Shown piece after piece: positions 33,178 through 45,769 of a stretch of 64,000 bases of DNA. Source of the stretch: Megamerina dolium. Taxonomy: Eukaryota > Arthropoda > Insecta > Diptera > Megamerinidae. The stretch spans positions 8,774,242-8,838,241 of the forward strand of contig OY978528.1 in assembly GCA_963854835.1 (NCBI GenBank), written 5' to 3'. The translations under genes were made by a program, and so were the position numbers. Numbering within the stretch: the stretch's first letter is position 1; the number at the start of each line of letters is the position of its first letter. A model generated the notes under the pieces. The model saw only the letters and a list, made by a program, of their open reading frames with translations, did no database searches and was not told where the DNA came from.

Positions 33178-33715
33178 CTTACTTACTTATGTGGCCATAA
33201 CAACCGAATATCGATTTAGGCCGAAAATAACATACTTCGCCAGCCATCTCTGTTCTTCGCTAGGTGGCGCCAGTTAGAAATTCCAAGCGCCGTCAGGTTC
33301 TCCAGTACTTGGTCTTTTCACCGGAGGTTAGGTCTTCCTCTCCTACGTCGTCCTCCAGCGGGTTCCGAATATAACACCTTCTTAGCTGGAGCGTGTTCTT
33401 CCATTCGCTCGACATGACCTGCTGCTTTTTGTACTGCTTGAATTTTCGCTGCCATGTCAAGGTAGTTATGTGACAGCAGGCAAATGTCGTCTGCATAATA
33501 AAGGTCCGTCAGATGACCTTGCAGTCCCCAAGCAATACCGCTTCCAGGTGTCGTGGTAGTTTCCATGATGATATCCAACACGATGTTGAACGGCAGAGGT
33601 GAAAGAACGCAACCTTGTCGCACACCTGCTAACACTTTAATAACAGAGGTGGTACTAAGTAATATCGTAAAATGTTCCAAGGCTTCAATGTAGTTTATAA
33701 TCACTATCACTGACT
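33178..33715 (-). mobile_element. LINE fragment with internal deletion joining RT domain to C-terminus
   Basis: The minus-strand frame 33318-33710 (130 codons) reads KVLAGVRQGCVLSPLPFNIV, LQGHLTDLYYADDICLLSHN (YADD catalytic box), then jumps into GHVERMEEHAPAKKVLYSEP and RRRRGRPNLR. In full-length relatives the segments before GHVERM (FGPI...DIDIV) lie between, so a deletion has fused RT to tail in frame. The 3' end (33178-33300) has the same UTR (TTATGGCCACATAAG) and AAGT tail as the 22.8-kb copy. Confidence 0.88.
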
Positions 33716-33719
33716 AAAA

Positions 33720-35440
33720 GGACTAAGGGGTGAATTTATATTCAAACAAGTAGCGTAACGGGCTGATAGGTCTTCGAGCACAACTCGCTTATGGAGCTTG
33801 CATATATAACTTAGTCTGTTAGAAAAATGTTTGTTAAAATATTTTTGTAAATATTTTTAACCAAATTGTCATACAATAATTTGTCTATTCAATTAAAAAT
33901 TCCTCACACTCACACTCACGTTTAGCTGTACAATATAATTCTGATGAAAAATAACACCTATTCAAATGAAGTTTATTTCAATTATGAAGTATCTATTTTT
34001 GTTTTTTTTTTTTTTCAAATAATGCTCAATATAAAGCTGATAGCATATAAAATGATTATGATAAGAAAAATTCTTAGAATATAAATACGATTTACATACA
34101 TACATTTGAATGTGTGCAAGTAAATGGAAAAAAAAAAAATGGAATGTCATTATAATACATGACAAAAGTGTTACTGTTAAATAACAAATGATAGAAATAG
34201 TAATAATAATAATAAGAATAATAATAATAATAATAAAATAAAGTACTTGTCCCATACACGTAATAACAATATAAAGTGGCAGCATGCATTATGTTCCATA
34301 TGAATATCGAAATGCCAATGTGTATGTATATATGTGTAAGAGTAGTCATATGGTTTGAAGTAGATATGTACCTATTCAAAGGTACACTTATTCACCTATA
34401 CTTATGTACATATATCAGTCACTGAGTCAATTGTGACAAATTACATACATATTTATGGGCAAGGCATAAAATTACAAATTCTAAACGCATATGCAACTAC
34501 ATATTTGATGGTGATGGTAGTATTGCACGAGTATAGAGAGAATAGAAGAAGAAAAAGAAGAATAAATACAATAAATACAATACTAAAAATGATTATGAAA
34601 TAAAATATAATTAACCCTTGAAGGTGTAGCACCACATAAATTGAATTTACTTTGGATTTGGAAAAAAAAAATTCAACTCGTCGATCCTAAAGGGTTAAGT
34701 AAAAACACATATAAGGGCAAAAATCATCGAAGTGGTGTTGAAAATGCATATAATATAGATTTGTGCTTATTTGAACTTGTGGCAGTCGTAGTCACCACTA
34801 TTTTATTTGCCTTACCCTAACTTGCAAATAATCATGCGAGCAGATAAACATCGAGTCAGACAAACAGACATCAAGCGAAAAAAAGTTAATGACCACAATT
34901 TAGACTTTAAACTATGATTTAAAAATATCAGTACAAAAACAACAACAACAACAACAAAAACATTATATGAGTAATAGCAGAAAGACAGCAGCAGCAAGCA
35001 GTAGCAACATGTTATATGAGCATTTATAGAGGAAAATGTGCGTCGTTGTCGTCATCGTCGTCATTACGCTAAAAATGACATGTATGAGAGGCAAAAATGC
35101 TAAACCTAATGAAAGAAGGCAAAAACTGTGACGAAAAAGAAGCAGAATAACTAGAAGATGAGCTGCAAATAGAAGCAAGAATAAAAAATACCATGCAAAT
35201 TCGCAAAGTGTAGTGACATTGGAAAAACAGTAGCCCATTCTAAGATGAATGATCATCATCATGATCATTATTATCATTACCGACATCATTCATCTTCGCA
35301 AAGCACATTACAAAAGCAAAATAAATGCTTACATGCATTAGTCCAATCCAAACAATATATAGGTATGACTTTTTGAGTGTGATTTTTTTTTTTTTTTTTT
35401 GCTGAAGATTTTGAGAAAGCTCTTTGCAAAATATTAATTG
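33720..35440. other. AT-rich stretch without gene
   Basis: Contains (AAT)n near 34200-34241, CAACAACAA near 34939-34961, CGTCGTTGTCGTCATCG triplets near 35041-35064 and a T-run near 35383-35400. No gene seen; the open frames are low-complexity. Confidence 0.6.
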
Positions 35441-35469
35441 AAGCATATGAAAATTTCTTTAAAAAAAAT

Positions 35470-36060
35470 TTTTTCTAAGAATGTTGCTATCGCCATACCA
35501 TTTTTTCGCATTTGAAGATAATCGATTAATTCCATGATTATCCCTCTCAAAAAAAAAGGACATTGTCAACACTTTACCCTGTCGAAGAAACCGCTTTTAC
35601 GTTTTTTGCAGTCATTTTGCCCTTTGAAGTTCACTGTTTTTGATTGTATTTTTTGTTTTTGTGGTATAACAGTATATCCAAGTTTCATCGGCCCCAAAAC
35701 TCTGATAAAATGCGCCTAAACTATGCCAACAGAGCATTTTAAATGTGCATTCAAACACGTCTTAGGCCTCAAGGGAGTAAACGCGGCACCCAGACCGCGG
35801 ACCGTTTTCGACAGTTGTCTAGCATCATTTCATGAACCTTAACGATGCTATTGCCAGTGTTTAAAATAGCTGAGGAAATGGGGTGAGGAACTTTCAAAAA
35901 ATGCACAATCACACTCCAATGCTTTTGTTAACGAATGTTTTGAGGTCGGAAACTTTTCAACTCGTCCTCGTACATATTCACAACAACAGCTCTCCGTAGA
36001 GTCTTGGTCGAAAGTTTCATTCAACATTATGATACATTTTAAATGTACCTTAATGGATAC
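35470..36060 (-). pseudogene. Mariner-like transposase remnant (copy B), minus strand
   Basis: In order on the minus strand: a degenerate SAVWVPRLL (compare family ARWVPRLL), DETWIYCYTTKTK (first catalytic Asp box, about 35650-35690) and GIIMELIDYL (compare GIIxIDYLxKGKT, about 35490-35530). Many frameshifts and stops lie between. The style is mellifera-type mariner, clearly different from the Mos1-like copy at 2.8 kb. Confidence 0.65.
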
Positions 36061-36112
36061 CTTCTTAGATTAGCCTGTTTTCAACTTTCCCTCATAAAAG
36101 CCCTGGTCTTTA
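36061..36112 (-). pseudogene. Possible displaced C-terminus of mariner copy A
   Basis: The minus strand reads KDQGFYEGKLKTG, resembling the mariner ending (family: FYxxGIxxL). It lies on the far side of the SINE at 36113-36461, which appears to have split the transposon. Confidence 0.4.
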
Positions 36113-36461
36113 AAAAAAAATAAATATGTGGCATTTAAAGCTCCGAAGGGCTTTTTGGCAGATCTTCTCTTCCATTACTGTAGTGCGTATTAAATTTTGT
36201 ACAGTATTAGAAGGGACCTACTTATTTTAGCCGGTTTCGAACGGCAGAACCCGTTCCAGAACCCAGAATTCTTTCAGAAGCTGTTTCATGGCAAATTGTT
36301 ACTGCCGGAAGAATTGCCAATTGTTTGCCGACAAGTGGGTATCGTTCGAAAGAAAAATCTTTTCGTTATTAAATTTGTTATACTTCAGCCGGGAATTGAA
36401 CCCACGACCTACACATCAGAAGGCCAACACACTAACCACTGAGCTACGGTACCCCACCAGT
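36113..36461 (-). mobile_element. tRNA-headed SINE inserted in a mariner
   Basis: Complete minus-strand SINE: head at the right end (GGGGTACCGTAGCTCAGTGG on the element strand), tail with A/T-rich TAAAAAAAAATAAAT at the left. The flanks are CCTGGTCTTT (36102-36111) and CCTGGTATTT (36462-36471), an imperfect 10-bp target duplication inside decayed transposase sequence. Confidence 0.88.
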
Positions 36462-37110
36462 CCTGGTATTTTTTGGCTCAAAAACCGACTAAGCGATTTT
36501 CACAACCTCATCTAATAAAAAAAAAAACAGATAGCAAATGCTTGGTGCCAGGCCCAAACTATTAAACATCAAAACATCTCAAAAAAGCTTCCGGAGTTTC
36601 CGGCAAATCATTATATATGTGTGAGACCAGGTGTTGTCCATATGAAACACAACAACTCTGCTGTTTTCAAATTCTATCCCCTTCTAGTCAATCAAATGGT
36701 CTAATTTTTAACAGTATTTTCTTTTTCACTTAAGCTAGCAGAAGCAGCTCTTCGTTGATGGTTCCTTTCCGATCTTACCAAATGCACAGCAAAACCTGCC
36801 TGCTTGTTAGTATTTGGCAACCAATTGAACTGCTTCGCCGGGCTTTTACCACTATAGCTTTCAAACAATATTATCGTATGTGCCCCAGTTCTCATTCAGT
36901 CACCATGATTGATTTCTTTCTATTTGGCAAGGGTAGATATAAATTTCGATCCATCATGGTTTTTTTTATATCGAAGTTCTTTTTGAGTCCAATTTTATAT
37001 ATATGATCTGAAACTGGATTTTTGGTCGATACTTAGATTCTCGGCGATGCTATGCCAGTTGTATTCGAACATTTCCGTGATTTTATCAACATTTCCGATG
37101 ACGAGCCTCC
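36462..37110 (-). pseudogene. Mariner-like transposase remnant (copy A), minus strand
   Basis: The minus strand gives, in expected order, a GRLVIGNVDKITEM / HSIAENLSIDQKS helix-turn-helix-like part (37000-37110), YKKNHDGSKFI, QVLLCIW.DRKGTI.EELL (compare KVMLCIWWDWKGxxxYELL), VVFHMDNTWSHTYIMICRKL (second catalytic Asp box, about 36600-36660) and LAPSICYLF (third box; the Asp codon is lost). Multiple stops and frameshifts. The SINE separates it from its probable C-terminus. A 64-codon frame at 36701-36895 is one surviving piece read out of frame. Confidence 0.65.
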
Positions 37111-37114
37111 TTCT

Positions 37115-38005
37115 TTGACATCAAACATACCTGAAGGAAATCGACGATATTCACTCTCATTCTCAAACTCACAAACACCTAAAATAATGATTTTATTCAC
37201 ATTTTTACCGATCTAATTTATATACTCGTCTGCAGCCGCAACAGTAGAAATATCAGATTTGAGTGAATTTGTGATGGTTTGGCGTAACCAAATGGCCAAA
37301 CTAAGAAATCGTGCCATTCAATAGTCAGTTTGACTAGAGTCCGTCATTGAAATCAGTCATTCAGTCAGTCTCAATCACAAACTCAATCTAAAATACTTGA
37401 ATAAACTCATATACCTAGTTGCTAAGGTCTTTGGCCACCTTAAAATAGATCTATTGAAATTGTAATCTTGTTTTTATTATTGTTGTTCTCCACAATGTCT
37501 CATACGCTTTAAGTGCACATAAGCGTAAAAGCATTTACTTACTTTACTTACTTGCTTATAGATTAAATAACTACGCTACGAGTAACTACCATCGTAATAC
37601 AATGAAACATTTAATTACTATGATATTCTATAGAGCTACTGTATAGTCACATAATATACAGATTCACGACTATAATAAGTGCAACAGTTAAGTCCTGAAT
37701 CTTCAGAACTTTAATGCTTGCTACTGTCATATCAATTAGTTATGCTCTTTTCAGGTATAAGTTAATTTAATTTCATTTAGATTAAGAAGAATTTTGTGTA
37801 GAGAACAAAAATTAGTCAGACCGCGCATAATCTTGCGAAAAAGTGGCTGAATTTTTGGATTTAAAAAAGCACATGAACATCACAAAAACACTTTCTTGTG
37901 TCACCATATGCTTTTCGAGGTTAGACGAATGTTGAAATTGAAGTTATACGATTCATATTAGTTCATTTTACCTCACATCAAAATTTGTTAGAAATTTTTG
38001 AGAAT
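37115..38005. other. No gene seen; one splice-acceptor-like site
   Basis: Unique AT-rich DNA. TTACTTACTTTACTTACTTG at 37539-37558 may be a remnant of a LINE AAGT tail. The string TTATGCTCTTTTCAG/GTATAAG at about 37739-37761 looks like an acceptor followed by GT. Confidence 0.4.
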
Positions 38006-38009
38006 TGGG

Positions 38010-38850
38010 CCATATTGGACCAAAGCTACAAAGTATAAAGCTACAAAGCTAAAACTTAGTATATACCATTATATTTACTTACAAATAGACATACTCAAAA
38101 ATAGACTGAATCGGAACAATTTGAATCTTCAACTACCTCCCATACTAATGTATGCTTCCACATGAAGGTTTTCACATTTTGGGCATGAAAATATAAAGCT
38201 ATCAAACTAAAACACGGTACATATAATTATTTATTTACAAACTAATAGACATACATAAAAATGAGCTGGATCGGAAGAAAACCTCGAGTATGTCCCATAC
38301 AAAAATGTGTTTTCGAATGTAAATTGTCATATTTGAACCATAAAAATAAAAGCTATCAATCTGAAACTCAGTATATATTATTATATTTACAAATTATTAG
38401 ACATACTTGAAAATGGGTCAAATCCGAATAAAGTCTCGACTACCTCCCATACAAAAATATGTTTTCAAATGCATATTTTTAAATTTTAAACATAAAAATA
38501 TAAAGCTATAACGTTGAAACTTAGTATTTATAATTATATTTACTAAGTAATATACATATTTGAAAATTAGCTAAATCGCATGAAATTCACACCTACCTCT
38601 CATATAAAAATATGCTGTCGTATGCATATTTTTACGCTTTGGATATAAAAATTACAAGCTATCAGCATGAAATTTAGAAAATGTGATAATATTTATTAGA
38701 TAACATATATATTAGAAAATTAACTGAATCGCATGAAATTTACACATAGCTCTCATACAAAAGTATGTTTTCAAAGCAATATTTTCCAAATTTTTTACAT
38801 GAAAATATACAATTATCAACTTTTCATATAAAATTATGATTTTGAATGTA
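38010..38850 (-). repeat. Satellite family A, array A3 (~153-bp monomers, reverse)
   Basis: CATAC/CATAT cores at 38141, 38296, 38448, 38600 and 38754, spacing 152-155. Monomers have AAAGCTATCAANNTGAAACT and CTACCTCCCATACAAAAATA as in array A2 but are more diverged. Confidence 0.88.
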
Positions 38851-38854
38851 AGTT

Positions 38855-40214
38855 TATGGATTTTTGACTAGAGAGAATGAGGGAGAATAAGAGAGTATAT
38901 TGAAAAATTAGCATTATCAAATCAACTCAAGCCATAAAGTCGACCATTTTTGAATAGATATTTAAGTTTCGAATCATTATTTCAAACATAAAAGCATTCA
39001 TATGGTGAACATTTGAACATTTGAACATATGAACATTTCCATTTTGAAATGTCAAATCATACTAAGTATAAATGACATTTAGATTGCCAAATTTGATGGA
39101 TTTGGTTTAGCCTAAAATCGTATTGGAAAGTATAGCGCTTTAAAAAATATACTCAATTTGCAACTGTTATTAGCCAAACTAGATATTGGTTAAAATATCA
39201 TTTAAAATGCATTTGTTGTTGTTGTTGTTGTTATTGTTGTTGTCTCTCTATAGATAACAGTATGTAAAACAGTTACTTAGAATTGAAATTCAAAGTTATG
39301 TCAGCTATTAAAAATGATTAATAGTTTTGAACGTAACCTATTTTCAGATCGTTAAATAAGAGATGAGTTATAGCATATCTATGTGTAGCTGTAAGTTCCC
39401 ACATACGAACAGTGACTTGAAAATTTTAACAAACTTAACTAGGAGCAAAAAAAAAAAAAAAATTGAAATATAGAATAGTAGGAGAGCAAAAAGAAAATAT
39501 ACAAAATGTAATATGGGACATTTGTATTTTCTGTTTTTGTTTTTTATTTTTTTTATTTTTTATTTTTTATTTTTTTTTTTTTTTTGCTGTGTCATTACTT
39601 TTTTTTCCCTCAAGTGGTTTCCACCCTTTTCATTATCATCTTCATAAAGTCACAATGCAGACAGTCAGACAGTGCTTAGCTTAGTGGCTACTACAAATTG
39701 CGTTCATAGTACAAGCTCGTAAGCACTTCAGAAAAATCAAAAGCTTGTTTTTTTTTGTTTGTTTTCATTGCTGCTATTGTTATTGTTGTTGTTTTTGCCC
39801 ACGTTGATTATTATTATTATTTTTTTTTTTCAATAATTACACGCAGCATATATACGACCAACAGTAGCAGTAGACAATTGTTGAATAAATCGTAGGTAAG
39901 TAGATACTACGTACATATATAGAATCACAATGCATACGACTCTCTCGATGTGTGTGTATGATAAATATAGTCGACACGTACATGAAGGTCGACAGTGAGT
40001 ACATACATATATATGTGCATATGCATTGCAAGCCAACAACAAAAAAAGGGTCTTATTATTGGGTGCAATGCACTTTATATGATTTTTTTTTTTTTGTTTT
40101 GTTTCTTTTTAATATTTATCTTCACCTTTGTTGACGACAGCTTAATGTGTAATTTCTTATTTAACATTTAACCTCGTTATATAAATTTATTGATATGTCT
40201 CTGTTGTTGGGTTA

Positions 40215-40245
<31 letters not shown>

Positions 40246-41000
40246 CATGTTTGTCGTCTGATTGTTATTGCATCTATATTGTATGCTATTTATTATTATT
40301 ATCATTTTTGTATTACTATTGGTAATAATAAAATTATATTTTCCAATATTTATTTTGACAATTGAACTATTTTCTTCATGTTATAAGTGGAATTCTTACA
40401 CGACCATTTAATGTATACATATATTTATGTCACAAATGGTATAATAAAATGCAATGATTTAAAAAAATGGACTGTGAAATATGACATTTTTTAATTAATA
40501 CCAATATTTTCTATGAACGGTACTTTTATACCATTTAAAAGAGTTTAAAACAAAAAGAACAAATTCAATAACATTTTATATTTGTGGTAATATTTCTTTT
40601 GTAATATTAATATTAAAATACAAAATTGTTAAATAGTCGTCAATAATTTACTTTGAAGAACTTTCATCGTGTTGCTCTGCCTCTGTATTCTTGTGCATTT
40701 TGAATATGAATAGTAATGGAAAGGACTGTAATATTTAAACATATTTCAACATATTAATATTTACATAATTTTAATACATATGGGAATTTTTTGTCTGTTA
40801 ATTAACATTTGTTCCTTAGCTACATATGTTGCTAAAGTTGAGATCTTTAGAATTTGATGTATACATGTTGCTATAAGTATGCATTTATTTATTTTCATAC
40901 AAGAACAATTAAATAATAATATTAATGAAATACTTTACAGTTATTACATAGATATTACCGTAAATTGTAATTTTACTTTTGCAGGAACTAATTATAATAA
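38855..41000. other. AT-rich low-complexity stretch
   Basis: GAACATTT minisatellite at 39007-39037, GTT tract at 39212-39242, A- and T-runs near 39447 and 39540-39585, and (AAT)n at 40207-40242. No gene; open frames are short or poly-Phe. Confidence 0.6.
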
Positions 41001-41004
41001 CCTT

Positions 41005-41055
41005 TGCAGAATGGCTGAACTCTTGTGTGACATTACTTTTACTGAACTTTTGTTG
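41005..41055 (-). mobile_element. Decayed SINE body fragment
   Basis: GAACTCTTGTGTGACATTAC and TTTTACTGAACTTTTGTTG follow the minus-strand SINE text (GAACACTTGTGACATCACTT, TTTCTGAGCTTTGTCAC). Confidence 0.5.
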
Positions 41056-41199
41056 CTAAACATTTTTGGCAGAGGAGTTGAGGAAGTTACTTTGAAATTA
41101 CAAATATGTATATACTAGATAGTGTTAAAATTCATAAAAAGCCTTAGTACATTAAGTTCAAATACACATTAGACTTCCTTCAGTCGAAGTGCCTCTAAA

Positions 41200-41560
41200 A
41201 GAAGGTCAATGAACTGGATCAGTTACTAATGCTGATTTATCAGTTCGATTGTATACTCAGCATTTTTCATATGGATCATTTTGGGAAATTTTGCATTAGA
41301 ACTTGAAGCTTTATCTTTACAAATTTAACCCGATTGGCAAGAACTGAAAATTGATGATTTTGGAAAAAGTAAAAGATACCCCACTTGAATGCTGAACTGA
41401 AATTTTATTCAACGATGAGACTTATTTTGCGTTGAATTCTAAGGGGAATGAAATCATATAACGGTCTCATGAGAAGTCGAATGTATTTTGTAAAAATGAC
41501 TGTCTTTTGATGAGGAGATCACATTCGGTTCGGGTATCACATATTTTCAGACATAGACAA
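41200..41560 (+). pseudogene. Possible Tc1/DDE_3-type transposase remnant
   Basis: Pieces of the plus strand resemble the catalytic-domain start of Tc1-like insect transposases: LKLYLYKFN (compare LxPYKIQL) and, after about 30 codons and a frameshift, EILFNDETYFALNSKGNE (compare KIxFSDEAHFxLNGxVNxQN). No ends or downstream motifs were found. Confidence 0.35.
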
Positions 41561-41564
41561 TCCT

Positions 41565-42640
41565 TTGACAAGCTTCATATTAAATTCTAAATGAAGACAC
41601 TAAAAGTGAAAATTATCAATGCTCTTAATTATGATATTGGCAATAATGATGATAAAAATCATAATGATAATCCAATCATAAATAATTGATACTGTGACTG
41701 GGCACTGTCAACTGTTATATGCTTGTTTTTTTTTTCTCCTTCACAATCCTTTTCTCACAAATTGTAATAATAATTTTTAGGCATTCCGAATAAGAAAAAA
41801 AAACAAGAGTCATTACATACATGTTACACACTCACGCATATGAATGACGATACAACAAGAATGGCTTAATGGCATGGGCTGGACTGTCATTTGTGTATGA
41901 GCTTGTGTTCAAAAACAAGCAACAACATGTAACACACATGTTGTTGTTAAGTGTACAACAAGAAAGAGTTCTTGACTTTCACTTTTGAGTTGTTGTTGTT
42001 TCTGGTGTTGTTTTTTTTTTTTTTTTGTGTATAAAAGGAAAGATTTTAATTTGTGTTGATGTTCAACAACAATAAGAATTTCAACACCAAAAGTAAAAAA
42101 ATTTACAAAAAAAAAAAACAAAACAAAAAAGCAAAACCTTTAATGAGTATAATTTTTGTTTGTTGCTTTTACTTGTTGTCTTGTATGAATATATAGGAAT
42201 ACATATGTTTATATACATTTTAGTATAAGACGTTAACGACATACATACAACGAAGCAACCAACTAACCATCCACTGCAACAGTAATAATAAATCATGTTT
42301 TGACCCTTTTTATTTATTAAATGTTGATCATTAAATGACTTGACACATTTTTTTTTAAAGAGAACAAGAAAAATATACACTACAGTGTTAAACATAATCG
42401 GCGAACAGCTGCAATAACAACGAGCGAGTACATACAAACACTTATATGTGTGTAGTATTAGTACATAAACCAATCAAATGATGAAGCATTCGTCCATCAA
42501 CACTAAATAAATAAAAATTCGCGTCGTTATCATCATTATTATCATCATCTTCTTCATCATCATCATCATCATAATTATCAGCATTCTTATCGCAATATTG
42601 TTAATTGGTTAAATTAAAAACAAATAACAATTGTGACGTT
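41565..42640. other. AT-rich stretch without gene
   Basis: Contains GATAATGATGATAA-type runs (41636-41670), GTTGTTGTTTCTGGTGTTG (41991-42010), a T-run at 42011-42025 and an ATC triplet tract at 42529-42572. Open frames are low-complexity. Confidence 0.6.
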
Positions 42641-42649
42641 TGTTTTCAT

Positions 42650-43430
42650 CAATATTACAAAATATGTGCAATAAGGTGACCGCCAATTCTAGTTCCCATA
42701 AGCCAAAGAGATTAGATTTGAGAAAAACCGCAAAATAGAAGGTTTCGTCCAATTGATGAGCCCTAAAGTTGGACAAAATTTTTCTCCAGCATTTCTTTAA
42801 ATATTTAACCGGCTCCATAATTTTCTCTCCCCAATATTTGCCTTATACAAATTTCACCAGGCTCAAATCTCCACCGCTTAGGTGGGCTCTCATACAAAAA
42901 TAAAGTTTTTCTGTCAAATTCGTTCCCACCGTTACCAGTAGTGGCTACAGTAGGGTTACAATATAAGACCAACTCTCATAAATTTTGTCTTTTTAACATT
43001 TTTCCGAAACATGCGTATCCCCTATCCTCATCCTTTCAGGTGCTTCCCTGCAAAGTTGAAATTTCTATCAAATACACCACCATTACTCTAATGGCATCCC
43101 TTCGGTATTAAATATATGACCGACTCCCATTCAGTTTTTCATTGTTATATTTTCTCTAAACATATGTACTATGTATCGCCCCTCTTAAAGGGGCTGCCAT
43201 ACAAAATGACTTTAGAAACACATAAAAATGGACTAATAACACCATAGTTGCTCAGGAATCGCCTCAAGGCGAATGAAATGTAAGGCCTTCCGACTTTAAT
43301 TTCCTCTCCCTAATATTTCTCCTAGTCATTATGGGACTCCTTTACAAGATTGTCATTTTTTAGATGACTCCCATTGCTCCCGTGGTTCCCCTATGGCGGC
43401 AAATCATATAACCGATTGGTAGATATTTTG
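42650..43430 (-). repeat. Satellite family C, array C1 (~150-156-bp monomers)
   Basis: Diverged monomers with the core GGGGCTGCCATACAAAATGA. Core positions are about 42891, 43047, 43198 and 43340. Other shared blocks are TTTCCTCTCCCTAATATTT and TTGCTCAGGAATCGCCTC. It matches array C2 at 58.6-59.3 kb. Confidence 0.75.
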
Positions 43431-43434
43431 TTGT

Positions 43435-45465
43435 TTCTTTTTTCAGCCGTTAGTTCACTGATCCATAACCAATTATTTTACCTACAGGGCATGTTTATAA
43501 AGCACAACATAAAAACAGTAGCAATTATGTTTATATGCATTATGTCAACACTGAGGCATTTAAATGTAAACATATGATGTGAGCGACGTGCAAGAAAGGA
43601 CAAAATAAAAGAAAATGAAGGTGCAAAAGAAGAGGAAAAAGAAGCAGTGATCAATAAAAGAAAAAGTAAAAACTTAAATGGTGGAAAAAATCAACATGTA
43701 ACATGCAAAACATTTCTATTATATCAACATGTCTACATACAATGTTGCCTCAATCTTCCTCTTCCTTGTGCGCTCTCCCTTTTATTGTTACACTTTTATA
43801 TTATATTTACTACTCATCACTTTCTAAGTTTTTTTCTTTTTGCCTATTATTAAATGCATATGTATAGAAAGAAAAAATGCTCTTATTGTTGTTGCATCGC
43901 ATAATCATAATACATATTGCTTAGAAACAATGTTTATTATTTGTTGGTAATATTTAGTATTGTAATAATAATGCAACAATATCAAATAATAATGACGTGA
44001 TGATGGTGGTGATGATGATGATAATGATAATAATCAAGATAGTATTGATGATAATTGCGATAATGATCATGATAATAAGTAACTTGATTGTGACAAGTCA
44101 TTAAACTTTTTCTTTCATCTTCAATCTCTCTCACACTCTATACACATTCCCTTGTTTACTTTATATGGCATATTTAACATAACAAATACATCTATTTGTT
44201 AGTTAGACAAGCTGTAGTAACAAGCAAATACTTAACAAAGCATATCTTCTATTCACAATTTTCAATGCATTTTTTTTTAAGCGCTCTTCTATAAACTTCT
44301 TTAGAGTAGAGCGAATTAAAAAAATCATTTGATTTGAGACTTTTTATTTTCTTTAATATTTTTTTTATATTGTTTTATTGAAATAAAGCATTTTTAAAAG
44401 TAAAAGTAGATACAATGAAAAGAAAGTGCGTATTTGATATAAAAATTTTTCAAATTATTGACTATTTGAAGACAAAAAAAAATCCCAAGCACGATCAGCT
44501 AATACAACATTTTTTGCTGACTCGTTCTTTTTATCATACACACGTGTATTTGTCATTAGCAAAAACTTATTAACAATATTACCTACATGCTTATATTAAT
44601 TTATTATTTTCTATCTATTATGTGTTAGAATTTAATTCGTACACAATTCAATGTGAAGTTTAATTGTCACAAAACATGATATACATAAGTAGTTGTATTT
44701 CTAATATCTCAAATAATTTCAATTATAAAATACAATTTCATAAGAAATTATTATCACAAATTTTAATTAAATATTCTTGTCACAAACATTTCTATTAGAA
44801 AATTATCAAAAAATAGATTGCGCTTAAATAATGCGAGAAATAAATTTTTTTTCGCAGTGCTTACAGATATTAATTTTCTGCTAAAACTTAATACATATTT
44901 GAATTTTACGTAAAATCCCATACAAAATCCTGTATTCTCTCTTAATACACAACACTCTCACAACATTTAACTAGCAACATGCTCGCAACATATTTGTCAT
45001 AGAAATTTAAGCAACATGTATTATAACATTTCATAAGCATTATATTTTTACAAGAAATATTTTCATTTTATTAATTTTATACGAATTGTCAATTGAAATT
45101 ACACTAAATTGTAACTTTTCATAACATTTTACAGAAAATCATTTAACAGTCTATGAATAAAAATATTCCTTTTATGTTGCTAAAAAATGTTGCTGTCATA
45201 TAACGTGATACAAGAAATAGATATTCTTCCGTAGTAGAAATTCCATGAAATGTTATAAATTTTGTATGACAATTTATGGTAAATTTCACGTTAAATCGAA
45301 ACATAGTACAAGGCTGAAGTAATACATAAAACAAAAATCTATAGCATGTAATACAAGAACATTCTAATAGTTAAATGTAGAACTTTAGAATTGTACTATA
45401 AATTTTTTAATGATGTTTGTACATATTTAAATGAAACTTTCTCAATTATACTTTAATTTTATAAG
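43435..45465. other. AT-rich stretch without gene
   Basis: GAT-rich microsatellite at about 43995-44035. Several AGCAACAT/ATGTTGC words near 44980-45190 resemble the 247-bp repeat at 46.9 kb. No gene recognised. Confidence 0.6.
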
Positions 45466-45469
45466 TTGC

Positions 45470-45765
45470 TGAAAACAAACATTCAGAAACATATTTTTAT
45501 ATGGGAGGTAGGCGTTGTTTTCATTCGATTCAATTTATATCCTATGTATTAATTCTACAGTAAAACTAACTTTACACACCAAGTTTGAGTTCAATAGCTT
45601 TATTATTTCTTGCTCAAAATGTGAAAACACATATTCAATACCAAACTTTTATATGGAAGGTAAACGTAGTTTTCATCTGATTTCAGCTATTTTTAAACTA
45701 ATCTGTTCGTTGATAAAAATAATACTAGACACCAACTTTCAGCTCGATCGCTCTATAATTACGGC
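45470..45765 (+). repeat. Satellite family A, array A4 (two monomers, forward)
   Basis: TATGGGAGGTA at 45499 and TATGGAAGGTA at 45652 (153 apart), each followed by TTTTCAT and a GTTT/CTTT...GAT(C/A)GCT-type block. The 106-codon open frame at 45515-45835 is the satellite frame, not a gene. Confidence 0.85.
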
Positions 45766-45769
45766 AATT

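Noticed and set aside
33318..33710. Functional reverse transcriptase gene
   Set aside because: Only a short RT segment fused to the C-terminus by an internal deletion; cannot be active.
37539..37558. LINE 3' end from the ACTTACTT tract
   Set aside because: Only a short simple repeat; none of the shared UTR or coding text follows it.
39880..39910. Recursive splice site (GTAG/GTAAGTAG)
   Set aside because: No pyrimidine tract before the AG and no open segment nearby.
42081..42473. 130-codon minus-strand frame
   Set aside because: Low-complexity Cys/Phe/Tyr-rich translation of T-rich DNA with no domain or splice evidence.
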